Assembly (NCBI RefSeq): GCF_900240385.1
Contig: NZ_OEQH01000003.1
Coordinates: forward strand, 310,001 to 374,000
Direction: 5' to 3'
DNA from: Clostridium minihomine
GTDB lineage: Bacteria; Bacillota; Clostridia; Oscillospirales; Acutalibacteraceae
DNA length: 64,000 bases
Made by a program: the position numbers and the translations under genes. Position 1 is the stretch's first letter; each line of letters starts with the position of its first letter. Positions 1-7,667 of the stretch are shown here, one piece after another. The notes below the pieces were generated by a model. That model was not told where the DNA came from, searched no databases, and saw only the letters and a program-made list of their open reading frames with translations.

Positions 1-138
1 ATGTGCAACTGCGGTGCCCTGACCATTGCAGAAATGCAGCAAAAGGCTAAGATTACACTGGTTTCTGCTACTTCTATTGTCGAAGGCGGCGCACATGACG
101 TTGTGTTAAAAGACACCAGCAATAATATCGTAAAATAA
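1..138 (+). CDS. guaB: C-terminal fragment of a likely IMP dehydrogenase
   Basis: The frame is open from the first base and stops at TAA 136-138, giving 45 residues, so the gene begins before the window; the ATG at base 1 is probably internal. The segment ELQ/EMQ-type helix, a serine-isoleucine-glutamate stretch and a final HDVVLKD match the pattern at the end of IMP dehydrogenase, where an HDV motif lies close to the C-terminus. IMP dehydrogenase oxidises IMP to XMP for guanine nucleotide synthesis. Only the tail is visible, so GMP reductase-like relatives cannot be excluded. Confidence 0.6.
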   Translation: MCNCGALTIAEMQQKAKITLVSATSIVEGGAHDVVLKDTSNNIVK

Positions 139-157
139 TTCAGAAATTTGAAACATG

Positions 158-195
158 AAAAAACACTGTACCGATTTTTGGTACAGTGTTTTTCC
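158..195. terminator. Bidirectional intrinsic terminator
   Basis: A 14-15 bp inverted repeat (AAAAACACTGTACC and its complement) surrounds a 7-base loop and ends in T5. It lies 20 bp after the guaB-like stop and directly abuts the stop of the minus-strand gene at 196, so it can serve both converging units. Confidence 0.85.
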
Positions 196-354
196 TTAAA
201 GATCTTTCTCCGGCCGATAAAAGTCATCCCGAAAAGGATATGGAATAAAAATCTTTTCTGCTTCGTTGTTTTTCGGTATGGTTTTTAACGGTTCATCACA
301 AAGCTTTTCATCTAAAAAGGCTTGACTCCAGGGGATATCTGGCCTGAGCTTCAT
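196..354 (-). CDS. Small hypothetical protein, 52 aa
   Basis: An ATG at 354-352 opens a 52-residue frame ending at TAA 198-196. It begins one base after the stop of the upstream small gene (356-532), so the two are likely translationally coupled. The product starts MKLRPDIPW, has no membrane segment and is rich in proline and charged residues. I do not recognise the family. Support comes from the tight spacing, same strand and the terminator placed exactly at its end. Confidence 0.45.
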   Translation of the reverse strand: MKLRPDIPWSQAFLDEKLCDEPLKTIPKNNEAEKIFIPYPFRDDFYRPEKDL

Positions 355-355
355 G

Positions 356-532
356 TTATCGATCCCCCTGCGTTAAGTTGTCTGCATAACTGCAAAGGCT
401 GTCAAAAGAATTGACCCCGCCAGGCCGCTGAAGAATTGCCGAGCGTACATGTTCCGGCAACGATTCAAAATACTGCTTTGCTTGCGAATTGTCTTTCATC
501 AATTCATATAAATCCAGGTATTTTTTGTCCAT
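356..532 (-). CDS. Small conserved-looking hypothetical protein, 58 aa
   Basis: The frame could extend upstream to 589, but the start at 532 (MDKKYLDLYELM) is preserved behind a GAGGTG ribosome site with proper spacing, and the upstream part looks like untranslated leader. The product is soluble and mostly helical, with a SLPEHVRSAI stretch followed by a VNSFDSL segment. It resembles short Firmicute proteins of unknown role that carry a helical LPEHVR-like segment, but I cannot name a family. It heads a two-gene unit with the 52-residue frame downstream. Confidence 0.6.
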   Translation of the reverse strand: MDKKYLDLYELMKDNSQAKQYFESLPEHVRSAILQRPGGVNSFDSLCSYADNLTQGDR

Positions 533-611
533 AAAATTCACCTCTGCTATATTTTGCACAAAAATACAGCAAAGTAACGCTAAAAACAAAGGAAATTTCT
601 GAAAAACACAA

Positions 612-1103
612 TTATTGGTATTTTCTGACTCCTTCTATGTGAAGAAAGCGAGCCTGATCATAGATATAAGTGCTTAAAGGCCGCATATAAGCATCATAAG
701 AATGAGCCGCCACATAAATTTCGTTGTCCTCCACTGCCACCACAACAGGGGAATGATAGAATCTTCCGGTTTGATCCCCCAGTTGAACAATGTCGCCGGG
801 CAGCATTCGGCTGCGGTTGGTTTCAATGGCAAAAGGGCCGGCGCCTTTGTTTTGGATTAAAAATTGATACAAGTACTGCACCCCGGTCCAAGAAGGTGTT
901 CTGTCGTAGCTGCTTCGGTAATACCAGCCGAACGTGGGGGTATAGTTCATGACTCCGCTGCCGGCATAAAGGCATTGGGATGCAAAATTGGTGCAGTCAC
1001 CGCCCAAATTTTCAAAATCATAAAAAGCAGGGTTTCGTCCAAAGGCCCATTTTCGGGCGTATTCCACTGCCGATTGTCGTTGATAGGGTATGGTTATCAG
1101 CAT
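612..1103 (-). CDS. Amidase-domain protein (Amidase_6 family, cysteine peptidase fold)
   Basis: The 163-residue product contains the GGDCTNFASQ motif (Cys37) that defines the putative amidase domain family seen in sporulating Firmicutes. Candidate partner histidines lie at about 116 and 133. Tyrosine- and tryptophan-rich stretches between them fit a wall-binding domain. There is no signal peptide, so it may act in the mother cell or spore rather than be secreted. The start at 1103 follows a GGAGG site 8 bases upstream. The substrate is unknown; by family it would cleave an amide bond in peptidoglycan or a related polymer. Confidence 0.8.
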   Translation of the reverse strand: MLITIPYQRQSAVEYARKWAFGRNPAFYDFENLGGDCTNFASQCLYAGSGVMNYTPTFGWYYRSSYDRTPSWTGVQYLYQFLIQNKGAGPFAIETNRSRMLPGDIVQLGDQTGRFYHSPVVVAVEDNEIYVAAHSYDAYMRPLSTYIYDQARFLHIEGVRKYQ

Positions 1104-1160
1104 TAGGATATCCTCCGTCGTAAAAGATTGGTATATCCTATGCGCAAAATAAAATTATGT

Positions 1161-1202
1161 ACGCTGTCACAGCTTCGCTTCACAACGACGCGGTGACAGC
1201 GT
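1161..1202 (-). terminator. Possible terminator after the DUF1540 gene
   Basis: A 10-bp perfect inverted repeat (ACGCTGTCAC and its complement) flanks a 22-base loop. On the minus strand it is followed by ACATAATTTTATTTT, a broken T tract. It lies 15 bases after the stop of the DUF1540 gene. The loop is long, so termination may be weak. Confidence 0.5.
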
Positions 1203-1216
1203 GTTCCCGCCGGCTC

Positions 1217-1393
1217 TTATTGCTTGGGCTGGAAGGACTGACAGTCTGTACACTGGTTCACAGTCGGGTTCTGTTCATGGGTGCCGATCTGGATTTTATC
1301 CAAAGAACAGAAATCCTGAGCGCCGTAATGATACTGACACTGCTCTACGCTGCATCCGATAGAAGGATTGGGACGTCCATTAGAATTGGTCAT
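1217..1393 (-). CDS. DUF1540 cysteine-rich small protein, 58 aa
   Basis: Starting at ATG 1393, behind a strong AAAGGAGG site, the frame encodes 58 residues with four cysteines spaced as in DUF1540: a C-S-V-E-x-C-x-Y-H motif, a C-S-L-D-x-I-x-I-G-T-H segment and a final C-T-D-C-x-S-F. Proteins of this family are thought to bind a metal and are common in Clostridia, but their role is unknown. It is transcribed in the same direction as the amidase-domain gene, about 110 bp upstream of it, with a hairpin between. Confidence 0.85.
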   Translation of the reverse strand: MTNSNGRPNPSIGCSVEQCQYHYGAQDFCSLDKIQIGTHEQNPTVNQCTDCQSFQPKQ

Positions 1394-1576
1394 GTGTTTC
1401 GCCTCCTTTCGCTGTAAAGCTGTCTTTAGTATGCAAAAAAGAAAACATTTTATGAACAGTAAATTTTGAGATTGATTGAAATTTCTGACGGTGGTACTAT
1501 TAAAGCCAGATTTCGTGATATTTTATGCCAAAAAGAGGTATTCTAAGGAAAGAATGGAAATTAAAGGAGTAGCAAA

Positions 1577-2368
1577 ATGAAGAAAGATCGTCCCAAAACG
1601 AAAAACACACTAACTCTGCTGCTTTTATGCGCTTTAATTTTGGTGGCAGCCGTACTGTTTCTGTTTGTAGCACAGAATCAGCCGATCCTGCGTTGGGTGA
1701 GTAACCCCGTTGTTGGTGAATCCAGTTCTATGCCAATTAAATCGGATGCGGAAGAACCGGCAGAATCCCAAATTCAAAAAACAGATTTGTCCAAAGTGTG
1801 GGAAAAAGACTGGCGACTTGTTTTGGTCAATTGGGAATATTCTCTTCCCGAGGATTATTCGGTTCAGCTGACTGAGGCATACGATATGCAAATTGATCAG
1901 CGAATTGTAGAACCTTATGAACAAATGGCTGCCGCTGCATCGAAAGATGGCATTACCCTTTGGCTGTCTTCTGCTTATCGAGACCCCAAATTACAGGAAA
2001 AGCTTTTGGAACGGGAAATTCAGCAAAATCAAAAAAACGGCATGTCCTATGAAGAAGCCCGAGAAAAAGCGGTTATTGCCGTGGCGGAACCGGGGCACAG
2101 TGAACACAGCACAGGCCTTGCTATTGACGTAAACGGCGTTCGTTCTGATTTTGAACAGGAAAAAGGATACCAGTGGCTTTTGGATCATGCGGCGGATTAC
2201 GGCTTTGTTTTGCGCTATTCCAGAGAAAAGCAGGATGTGACAAAAATCATGTTTGAACCCTGGCATTACCGCTATGTGGGGCCGGAACATGCGAAAAAAA
2301 TGAAAGAATTGAATCTTTGTTTGGAAGAATATGTGAATTACCTTGCGGGAAACGCAGAAAATAATTGA
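1577..2368 (+). CDS. VanY-family D-alanyl-D-alanine carboxypeptidase
   Basis: The 263-residue product has a lysine/arginine-rich N-terminus and one membrane anchor (about residues 11-32), then an extracellular linker and a peptidase M15B domain. Visible zinc and catalytic motifs are SSAYR (131-135), the SEHSTGLAID segment with His177 and Asp184, and EPWHYRYVG with His230. By family it trims the terminal D-Ala of peptidoglycan stem peptides. A single anchored VanY with no vanHAX neighbours argues for wall remodelling, not glycopeptide resistance. The ATG follows AAAGGAG. The stop overlaps the -35 of the gltX promoter. Confidence 0.9.
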   Translation: MKKDRPKTKNTLTLLLLCALILVAAVLFLFVAQNQPILRWVSNPVVGESSSMPIKSDAEEPAESQIQKTDLSKVWEKDWRLVLVNWEYSLPEDYSVQLTEAYDMQIDQRIVEPYEQMAAAASKDGITLWLSSAYRDPKLQEKLLEREIQQNQKNGMSYEEAREKAVIAVAEPGHSEHSTGLAIDVNGVRSDFEQEKGYQWLLDHAADYGFVLRYSREKQDVTKIMFEPWHYRYVGPEHAKKMKELNLCLEEYVNYLAGNAENN

Positions 2369-2392
2369 ATAAATTCCAAATTTTGATATAAT
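2365..2392 (+). promoter_or_regulatory. Housekeeping-type promoter for gltX
   Basis: TTGAAT and TATAAT are separated by 16 bases, about 40 bp before the gltX start. The -35 box overlaps the vanY stop codon. Confidence 0.6.
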
Positions 2393-2431
2393 AAAGAACA
2401 AGTTACCGAATGAGACTGAAGGGGTGTTAGT

Positions 2432-3889
2432 ATGCAAGAGAAAAAAGTAAGAACCAGATTTGCTCCCAGTCCTACCGGATTTATGCATGTAGGCAATTTA
2501 CGAACAGCACTGTATGAATATTTGATTGCCAAGAACGCATCCGGGGACTTTATCCTTAGAATAGAAGATACGGATCAGGAACGGCAAGTGGAAGGTGCTG
2601 TCGAGGTAATTTACGACACCCTGAAAACAGTTGGACTGAACCATGATGAAGGCCCGGATATCGGGGGGGCTTTCGGGCCGTATGTCCAAAGTGAGCGTAT
2701 GGGCACTTACAAAAAATATGCCGAGCAGCTGGTGCAGGAAGGGAAAGCCTATTACTGTTTCTGCAGCAAGGACAGGCTGGCTTCTTTGCATGAAGAAAAC
2801 TCCTTTGGCGGGTATGACAGGCATTGCCGCCATTTGCCCCAGGATGAGGTAGACGCGCTTCTGGCTTCTGGAACGCCTCATGTTATTCGCCAGAAAATGC
2901 CCACAGAGGGAACAACCACATTCCATGATGCGGTATATGGAGATATTTCGGTAGAAAACAAAGAACTGGAAGATCAGGTTCTTTTAAAATCCGATGGTTT
3001 CCCCACCTATAATTTTGCCAACGTCATTGACGACCACCTGATGGAAATTACCCATGTGGTGCGCGGCAGCGAGTACTTGTCGTCGACTCCCAAATACAAT
3101 CTGTTGTATGACGCATATGGCTGGGAGATTCCAGTTTACGTTCATCTGCCGCTGATCAAGGGCAGAAATGCAGACGGAACGACTTCAAAACTTTCAAAGC
3201 GGCATGGCTCCACCGGATTTGCTGATTTGGTTCGGGAAGGCTATTTGCCAGTGGCAATCATCAATTATATCGCCCTTTTGGGATGGTGCCCCAAAGATAA
3301 CGAAGAAAAAATGGATTTGCAGGGACTGACGGAACGTTTTTCTATTGATGGAATCAGCAAATCGCCCTCGGTCTTTGATTACGACAAATTAACTTGGCTC
3401 AATGGCGAATATCTGCGTGCCATGACACCAGAAGAGTTTACAGAGCAGGCGATGCCCTATTACCAGCAGGTGTTTGGTGATACGCAGGCGGATTGGTCTG
3501 TGCTGACGCTGATTTTGCAGCCTCGTGTGACCAAATTGAACGAAATTCCGGGGATGATTGGATTTTTAAAAGACTTGCCGGACTATCCCGTGGATTTCTT
3601 TGTTAATAAAAAGAGCAAAACGACTTTGGAAAATTCTGCTCCTATCCTGCGGGAGGCCATTGGGGTTTTAAAAGATTTGTCCAATTGGACTGTTTCAGAG
3701 CTGCATGACACTCTGTTAAATCTGGCGCAGCGGCTGGAACTGAAAAACGGCACATTGCTTTGGCCGGTTCGCATTGCGGCGGCGGGCCAAACCGTGACTC
3801 CGGGTGGAGCAATGGAATTGCTGGCGATTTTGGGCAAAGAGGAATCTTTGCGCCGATTGGAACTGGGTCTGAAAAAATGCGAAGGGTAA
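2432..3889 (+). CDS. gltX: Glutamyl-tRNA synthetase
   Basis: This 485-residue class Ic synthetase charges tRNA-Glu with glutamate. The FAPSPTG segment leads into an HVGN variant of the HIGH motif (19-22), and the KMSKS counterpart is KLSKR (about 253-257). The C-terminal helical anticodon-binding part is complete, and the length is usual for bacterial GluRS. The start follows a GGGGTG site. It is 13 bp upstream of glnS and probably co-transcribed with it. Whether this enzyme also misacylates tRNA-Gln cannot be told from the sequence, but the adjacent glnS makes that unnecessary. Confidence 0.95.
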   Translation: MQEKKVRTRFAPSPTGFMHVGNLRTALYEYLIAKNASGDFILRIEDTDQERQVEGAVEVIYDTLKTVGLNHDEGPDIGGAFGPYVQSERMGTYKKYAEQLVQEGKAYYCFCSKDRLASLHEENSFGGYDRHCRHLPQDEVDALLASGTPHVIRQKMPTEGTTTFHDAVYGDISVENKELEDQVLLKSDGFPTYNFANVIDDHLMEITHVVRGSEYLSSTPKYNLLYDAYGWEIPVYVHLPLIKGRNADGTTSKLSKRHGSTGFADLVREGYLPVAIINYIALLGWCPKDNEEKMDLQGLTERFSIDGISKSPSVFDYDKLTWLNGEYLRAMTPEEFTEQAMPYYQQVFGDTQADWSVLTLILQPRVTKLNEIPGMIGFLKDLPDYPVDFFVNKKSKTTLENSAPILREAIGVLKDLSNWTVSELHDTLLNLAQRLELKNGTLLWPVRIAAAGQTVTPGGAMELLAILGKEESLRRLELGLKKCEG

Positions 3890-3902
3890 TGAGGAGAACA
3901 CC

Positions 3903-5588
3903 ATGAGTGAAGAGAAGAAGGAACCGTTGAATCAGGAAGAATTTACAAATTTTATTCATGACTTTGTGAAAGAAGATATTGCGTCAGGCGGTCGGTTTGA
4001 AGGAAAACGCGTGCATACCCGTTTTCCCCCGGAACCCAATGGATATCTTCATATCGGTCATGCAAAGGCGATTTGCATAGATTTTGGCACAGCGGAAAAG
4101 TTTGGCGGAATTTGTAATCTGCGCATGGACGATACCAACCCCAGCAAAGAAGACGTAGAGTATGTGCAGGCAATTCAAGAGGACATCCACTGGCTGGGTT
4201 TTGATTGGGAAGATCGTTTTTATTATGCCTCTGATTACTTTGAAACCATGTATGAACTGGCTGTCAAACTGATCCAAAAAGGCTTGGCTTATGTATGCCA
4301 GCTGACACCGGAACAGATGAGAGAAAACCGGGGCGATTTGAAAAATCCCGCCGTCAGCCCGTTCAGGGATCGTCCCATTGAGGAGAGTTTGGATCTGTTC
4401 CGCCGGATGAAGGCGGGCGAGTTCCCGGATGGCTCAATGACCTTGCGGGCCAAAATCGATTTGGCGTCCGGAAACTTTAATATGCGCGATCCGGTTCTGT
4501 ATCGTATCAGTCATACTCCGCATCACCGAACCGGTGATACTTGGTGTATTTATCCCATGTATGACTATGCGCATCCCATTGAGGATGCTATTGAAAATAT
4601 CACCCATTCCTTATGCTCTTTGGAATTTGAGGATCACAGGCCGCTGTATGACTGGGTCATTCAGCATGTGGATCTTCCTTCTAAGCCTCGCCAGATCGAA
4701 TTTGCCCGGCTTGGCATTAACAATACGGTAATGAGCAAGCGCCGTTTGCGTCTTTTGGTGGAAAAGGGATTTGTTTCCGGTTGGGACGATCCCCGTATGC
4801 CCACTTTGTGCGGACTGCGCCGCCGGGGCTATACGCCCGCATCCATTCGTAATTTTATTGAGCGCTTGGGTGTTTCTAAAGTGAACAGCACCGTGGAATA
4901 TGGCTTTTTGGAGCATTGCCTGCGGGAAGATTTGAACATGAATGCACAAAGAGTGATGTGCGTATTGGATCCGATTAAGCTGATCATCACCAATTACCCC
5001 GAAAATCAAATTGAAAAATTTGAGGTTGAGAACAATCCCAATCGTCCCGAAGACGGAACACGCGTGGTGGACTTTTCCCGGGAAATTTGGATTGAGAGAG
5101 AGGACTTCGCCGAAGTGCCCACCAAAGGATATTTCCGTTTGTTCCCGGGCAATGAAGTTCGCCTGAAAACAACTTATATTGTCCGCTGCACCGGCTGCAA
5201 AAAGGATGAAAACGGCAATGTGGTGGAGGTTTACGCGGAATATGATCCTGCCACCCGTGGCGGAAATACACCGGACGGCCGCAAGGTAAAGGGAACCATC
5301 CACTGGGTCAACGGGTCAACCGCTGTTTCGGCTGAGGTTCGGCTCTATGATAACCTGTTTACCGTGCCGGATCCGGAAGCCGGAGAATTCCTGGAGCTGA
5401 TTAATCCGGACTGCTTAACGGTGCTGAAAGATTGTAAAGTGGAGCCGTTTTTGGCAGAAGCACCTGTGCCGTCTTCCTTCCAATTTATGCGTCAGGGTTA
5501 TTTCTGCTTGGATCCTGACAGCACCCCGGAACGCCCGGTATTGAATCGCTCGGTTTCTTTGAAAGACAGCTTTAATAAAAAGAAATAA
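3903..5588 (+). CDS. glnS: Glutaminyl-tRNA synthetase
   Basis: The 561-residue protein has FPPEPNGYLHIGHAK (HIGH at 50-53) and the VMSKR signature (276-280), followed by the two beta-barrel anticodon-binding domains typical of GlnRS, so it is not a second GluRS. It charges tRNA-Gln directly, bypassing the transamidation route used by many Firmicutes. The GAGGAG site sits just before the ATG and the gene forms a tandem with gltX. A strong terminator follows. Confidence 0.95.
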   Translation: MSEEKKEPLNQEEFTNFIHDFVKEDIASGGRFEGKRVHTRFPPEPNGYLHIGHAKAICIDFGTAEKFGGICNLRMDDTNPSKEDVEYVQAIQEDIHWLGFDWEDRFYYASDYFETMYELAVKLIQKGLAYVCQLTPEQMRENRGDLKNPAVSPFRDRPIEESLDLFRRMKAGEFPDGSMTLRAKIDLASGNFNMRDPVLYRISHTPHHRTGDTWCIYPMYDYAHPIEDAIENITHSLCSLEFEDHRPLYDWVIQHVDLPSKPRQIEFARLGINNTVMSKRRLRLLVEKGFVSGWDDPRMPTLCGLRRRGYTPASIRNFIERLGVSKVNSTVEYGFLEHCLREDLNMNAQRVMCVLDPIKLIITNYPENQIEKFEVENNPNRPEDGTRVVDFSREIWIEREDFAEVPTKGYFRLFPGNEVRLKTTYIVRCTGCKKDENGNVVEVYAEYDPATRGGNTPDGRKVKGTIHWVNGSTAVSAEVRLYDNLFTVPDPEAGEFLELINPDCLTVLKDCKVEPFLAEAPVPSSFQFMRQGYFCLDPDSTPERPVLNRSVSLKDSFNKKK

Positions 5589-5605
5589 AATAGATAAAAC
5601 AGCTT

Positions 5606-5640
5606 TGCCCCGGCCGCAAAAGATGCAGCCGGGGCATTTT
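5606..5640 (+). terminator. Intrinsic terminator after glnS
   Basis: A 9-bp GC-rich stem (TGCCCCGGC and its complement) with a 13-base loop ends in TTTTCT, 17 bp after the glnS stop. Confidence 0.9.
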
Positions 5641-5688
5641 CTAACGCCGCAGTTTTCGCTGGCGGCAAATCGGCATAGGGCCGGTGTA

Positions 5689-5877
5689 TTACCAGGCTCT
5701 ATACTCTCCTTTTTTCTTAATAAACTCGGGGAAAAAGCTGTCGGGGTTATTTTTAAATTGTTGCACAAGATCCGATTCCGCGGCGCTTTTTCCCGACTTG
5801 TTGTAATAACCCATCCAGCGGGGGAGTGGATTCTCCTCCGGGTTTTTACAATCATACACTTTTGTGTTTATTTCCAT
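5689..5877 (-). CDS. Small hypothetical protein, 62 aa
   Basis: The ATG at 5877 is preceded by GGAGGTGG with 7 bases spacing, strong support for translation. The 62-residue product is hydrophilic, has one cysteine (about residue 10), a PRWMGYYN aromatic patch and a basic C-terminus. I do not recognise the family. It stands alone, convergent with glnS and divergent from the candidate RNA region. Confidence 0.6.
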   Translation of the reverse strand: MEINTKVYDCKNPEENPLPRWMGYYNKSGKSAAESDLVQQFKNNPDSFFPEFIKKKGEYRAW

Positions 5878-6061
5878 GTTTCCACCTCCGCACAGATGCT
5901 TGTGATATTGTCAGTATATGCATAGGCAGGAAAAATGGTCAGTGAATATTGCAGCGGTTTTTTTGTATATTTGCGTAAATTATATTTCAATTCTGCTAAA
6001 ATATGGTATAATAATCTCACGCACAGAACGAAAAATCAAAAATTTTTTAGTGCTGACAGAA

Positions 6062-6224
6062 CATAGAACGACAGACAAAATAACAAAGCCATTTCTCTGT
6101 CAATAGGTAGGCCGCAATCAGGCTTGTGGGTGTGGTATAAAATAACATTACACCTCAAGTCAAAGCAAAAGACACAGGTTGAGTTTTGGGCGGGCTGCAA
6201 AAAACCGTCTGCTGTTTTTCTATG
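6062..6224 (+). ncRNA. Candidate structured non-coding RNA (6S-like layout, unproven)
   Basis: The 420 bp between 5878 and 6299 hold no convincing gene but do hold nested complementary segments: CATAGAA 6062-6068 with 6218-6224, CAGAC 6072-6076 with 6207-6211, GTAGGCC 6107-6113 with 6192-6198 (one mismatch), and an apical hairpin CTTG/GGTGT 6123-6133 with 6150-6159. A perfect TATAAT at 6007-6012 could start the transcript near 6019; the -35 is poor. A closing stem, large internal bubble and apical arm are reminiscent of 6S RNA, but I see no decisive conserved bases. It could also be a leader for the small ORF at 6300. Confidence 0.35.
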
Positions 6225-6299
6225 GTTCTAAAATCAAAGAGAAGTATTTTTTTGTTGATTCTTAGATTTCAGATACAGAAAAGATAGAGGTGATAAAGA

Positions 6300-6407
6300 A
6301 TGCAGAAAAGCCTGTCAATTGCCGGCTTGGTCCTCGGATTGGTCGGTACGCTGGTCAGCGTTACCATGACCGTGCTTCAAATCATCAGTTTGAAAAAAAG
6401 CCGCTGA
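6300..6407 (+). CDS. Small hydrophobic peptide, 35 aa, single membrane helix
   Basis: An ATG behind AGAGGTG encodes 35 residues: a short polar start (MQKSLS), a continuous hydrophobic helix rich in glycine, leucine and valine (about 6-30), and a basic tail LKKSR. The layout resembles small holin-like or type I toxin peptides of Firmicutes, but also ordinary small membrane proteins. The candidate structured RNA lies directly upstream and a terminator 40 bp downstream, so this may be an independent unit. Function is unknown. Confidence 0.5.
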   Translation: MQKSLSIAGLVLGLVGTLVSVTMTVLQIISLKKSR

Positions 6408-6448
6408 AAATAATATTCCGGCGGGAATAAAAAAGACAAAGGTCTTTT

Positions 6449-6489
6449 CGGCGCGGCAGAGAAAGAGTTGCCGTGCCGGTTTTTCTTTT
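6449..6489 (+). terminator. Intrinsic terminator before sbcD
   Basis: A 10-bp stem (CGGCGCGGCA pairing with TGCCGTGCCG, one G-U) with a 10-base loop is followed by a T-rich run. It isolates the small peptide gene from sbcD. Confidence 0.85.
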
Positions 6490-6515
6490 GGCCGAAATAT
6501 GAAAGGAGGGTACCA

Positions 6516-7667
6516 ATGAAGCTGCTGCATCTAGCCGATCTGCATATTGGAAAACGAGTGAATGAATTCAGTATGCTGGAGGATCAGCGCACTATTTTAG
6601 AACAAATTTTACAAATTGCCGATAAGGAACATCCCGATGTCGTTCTCATTGCCGGTGATATTTATGATAAGACAATCCCCCCAGGAGAGGCGGTTTCGGT
6701 GCTGGATGATTTTTTGACTGGGCTGGCCCGTATGGGGTTGCCGGTTTTTTTGATCTGCGGGAATCACGATTCCGCGGAACGCCTGAATTTTGGAAGCCGG
6801 ATTTTAAAAGAGCAGGGAATTATTATCGCGTCATCTTATCAGGGCAGCCTTTCTCCGGTGATACTCAAGGACAGCTATGGTGAGGTAGAAATTTATTTGG
6901 TTCCCTTTATTAAGCCGGCTTTGGCCGCTCCATTTTTCCCGAATTTGACACTGGAAACCACAGAGGATGCCGTTCGGGCAATTCTTGAGCCGATTTTGGA
7001 TTCACCCGATCGCCGCCGGGTGCTGGTGGCCCATCAGTTTGTGACAAATCAAGGGAATCTGCCCCAGCAGTCTGAGTCTGAAACGGCTTATGTGGGCGGT
7101 TCCGATGCAGTGGACGCCAGTGTATTTCATGCGTTTGATTATGTTGCTTTGGGGCATCTGCACGGCCCTCAGAAAATGCTGCGGGATACCATACGATATG
7201 CTGGTTCGCCGCTGAAGTATTCCTTTTCTGAAAGCCGCCATAAGAAGTCGGTTACCATGGTTGAACTAAAAGAAAAAGGAAAGGTGGATATCCACCAGAT
7301 TCCGTTAACCCCCTTGCGGGATATGAGAGAAATTCGAGGCCCGTTGGAACAGCTGGTTCATCCGGATGTCGTTGGCAGTGCCAATCCGCTTGACTACATA
7401 CAGGCAACCTTAACGGATGAAGAAGAACTGATGGATCCCATTGGCCGGCTGCGGGTCTGTTATCCCAATATCATGCGTCTGGAACTGGAAAATCGGCCCG
7501 GACGGCAGGAAGAATCCAAAACAGCCGCGTCTGGGGATATATCACAGAAAACACCGATGGAGTTGTTTTCGGATTTTTACCGGACGCAGAATGAAAAAGA
7601 AATGACAGAGGAACAGAAAGCACTGATGGAATCTCTGTTTCAAACCAGCAAGGAGGAGATGCCATGA
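6516..7667 (+). CDS. sbcD: Exonuclease SbcD, Mre11-type nuclease subunit
   Basis: The start at 6516 (MKLLHLADLHIGK) follows AAGGAGGG; an upstream in-frame extension to 6468 overlaps the terminator and is rejected. The 383-residue product carries the calcineurin-type metallophosphoesterase motifs D-x-H (8-10), GDIYD, GNHD and GHLHG. With SbcC it makes the SbcCD complex that cleaves hairpin and protein-blocked DNA ends. The stop overlaps the sbcC start by four bases (ATGA), as expected for subunits made together. Confidence 0.95.
   Translation: MKLLHLADLHIGKRVNEFSMLEDQRTILEQILQIADKEHPDVVLIAGDIYDKTIPPGEAVSVLDDFLTGLARMGLPVFLICGNHDSAERLNFGSRILKEQGIIIASSYQGSLSPVILKDSYGEVEIYLVPFIKPALAAPFFPNLTLETTEDAVRAILEPILDSPDRRRVLVAHQFVTNQGNLPQQSESETAYVGGSDAVDASVFHAFDYVALGHLHGPQKMLRDTIRYAGSPLKYSFSESRHKKSVTMVELKEKGKVDIHQIPLTPLRDMREIRGPLEQLVHPDVVGSANPLDYIQATLTDEEELMDPIGRLRVCYPNIMRLELENRPGRQEESKTAASGDISQKTPMELFSDFYRTQNEKEMTEEQKALMESLFQTSKEEMP

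Noticed and set aside
864-1106. 80-codon plus-strand frame opposite the amidase-domain gene
   Set aside because: Shadow of a gene with a strong family motif and ribosome site on the other strand.
5918-6106. 62-codon plus-strand frame over the candidate promoter
   Set aside because: It spans the TATAAT box, has no ribosome site and the product is an unusual mix of residues.
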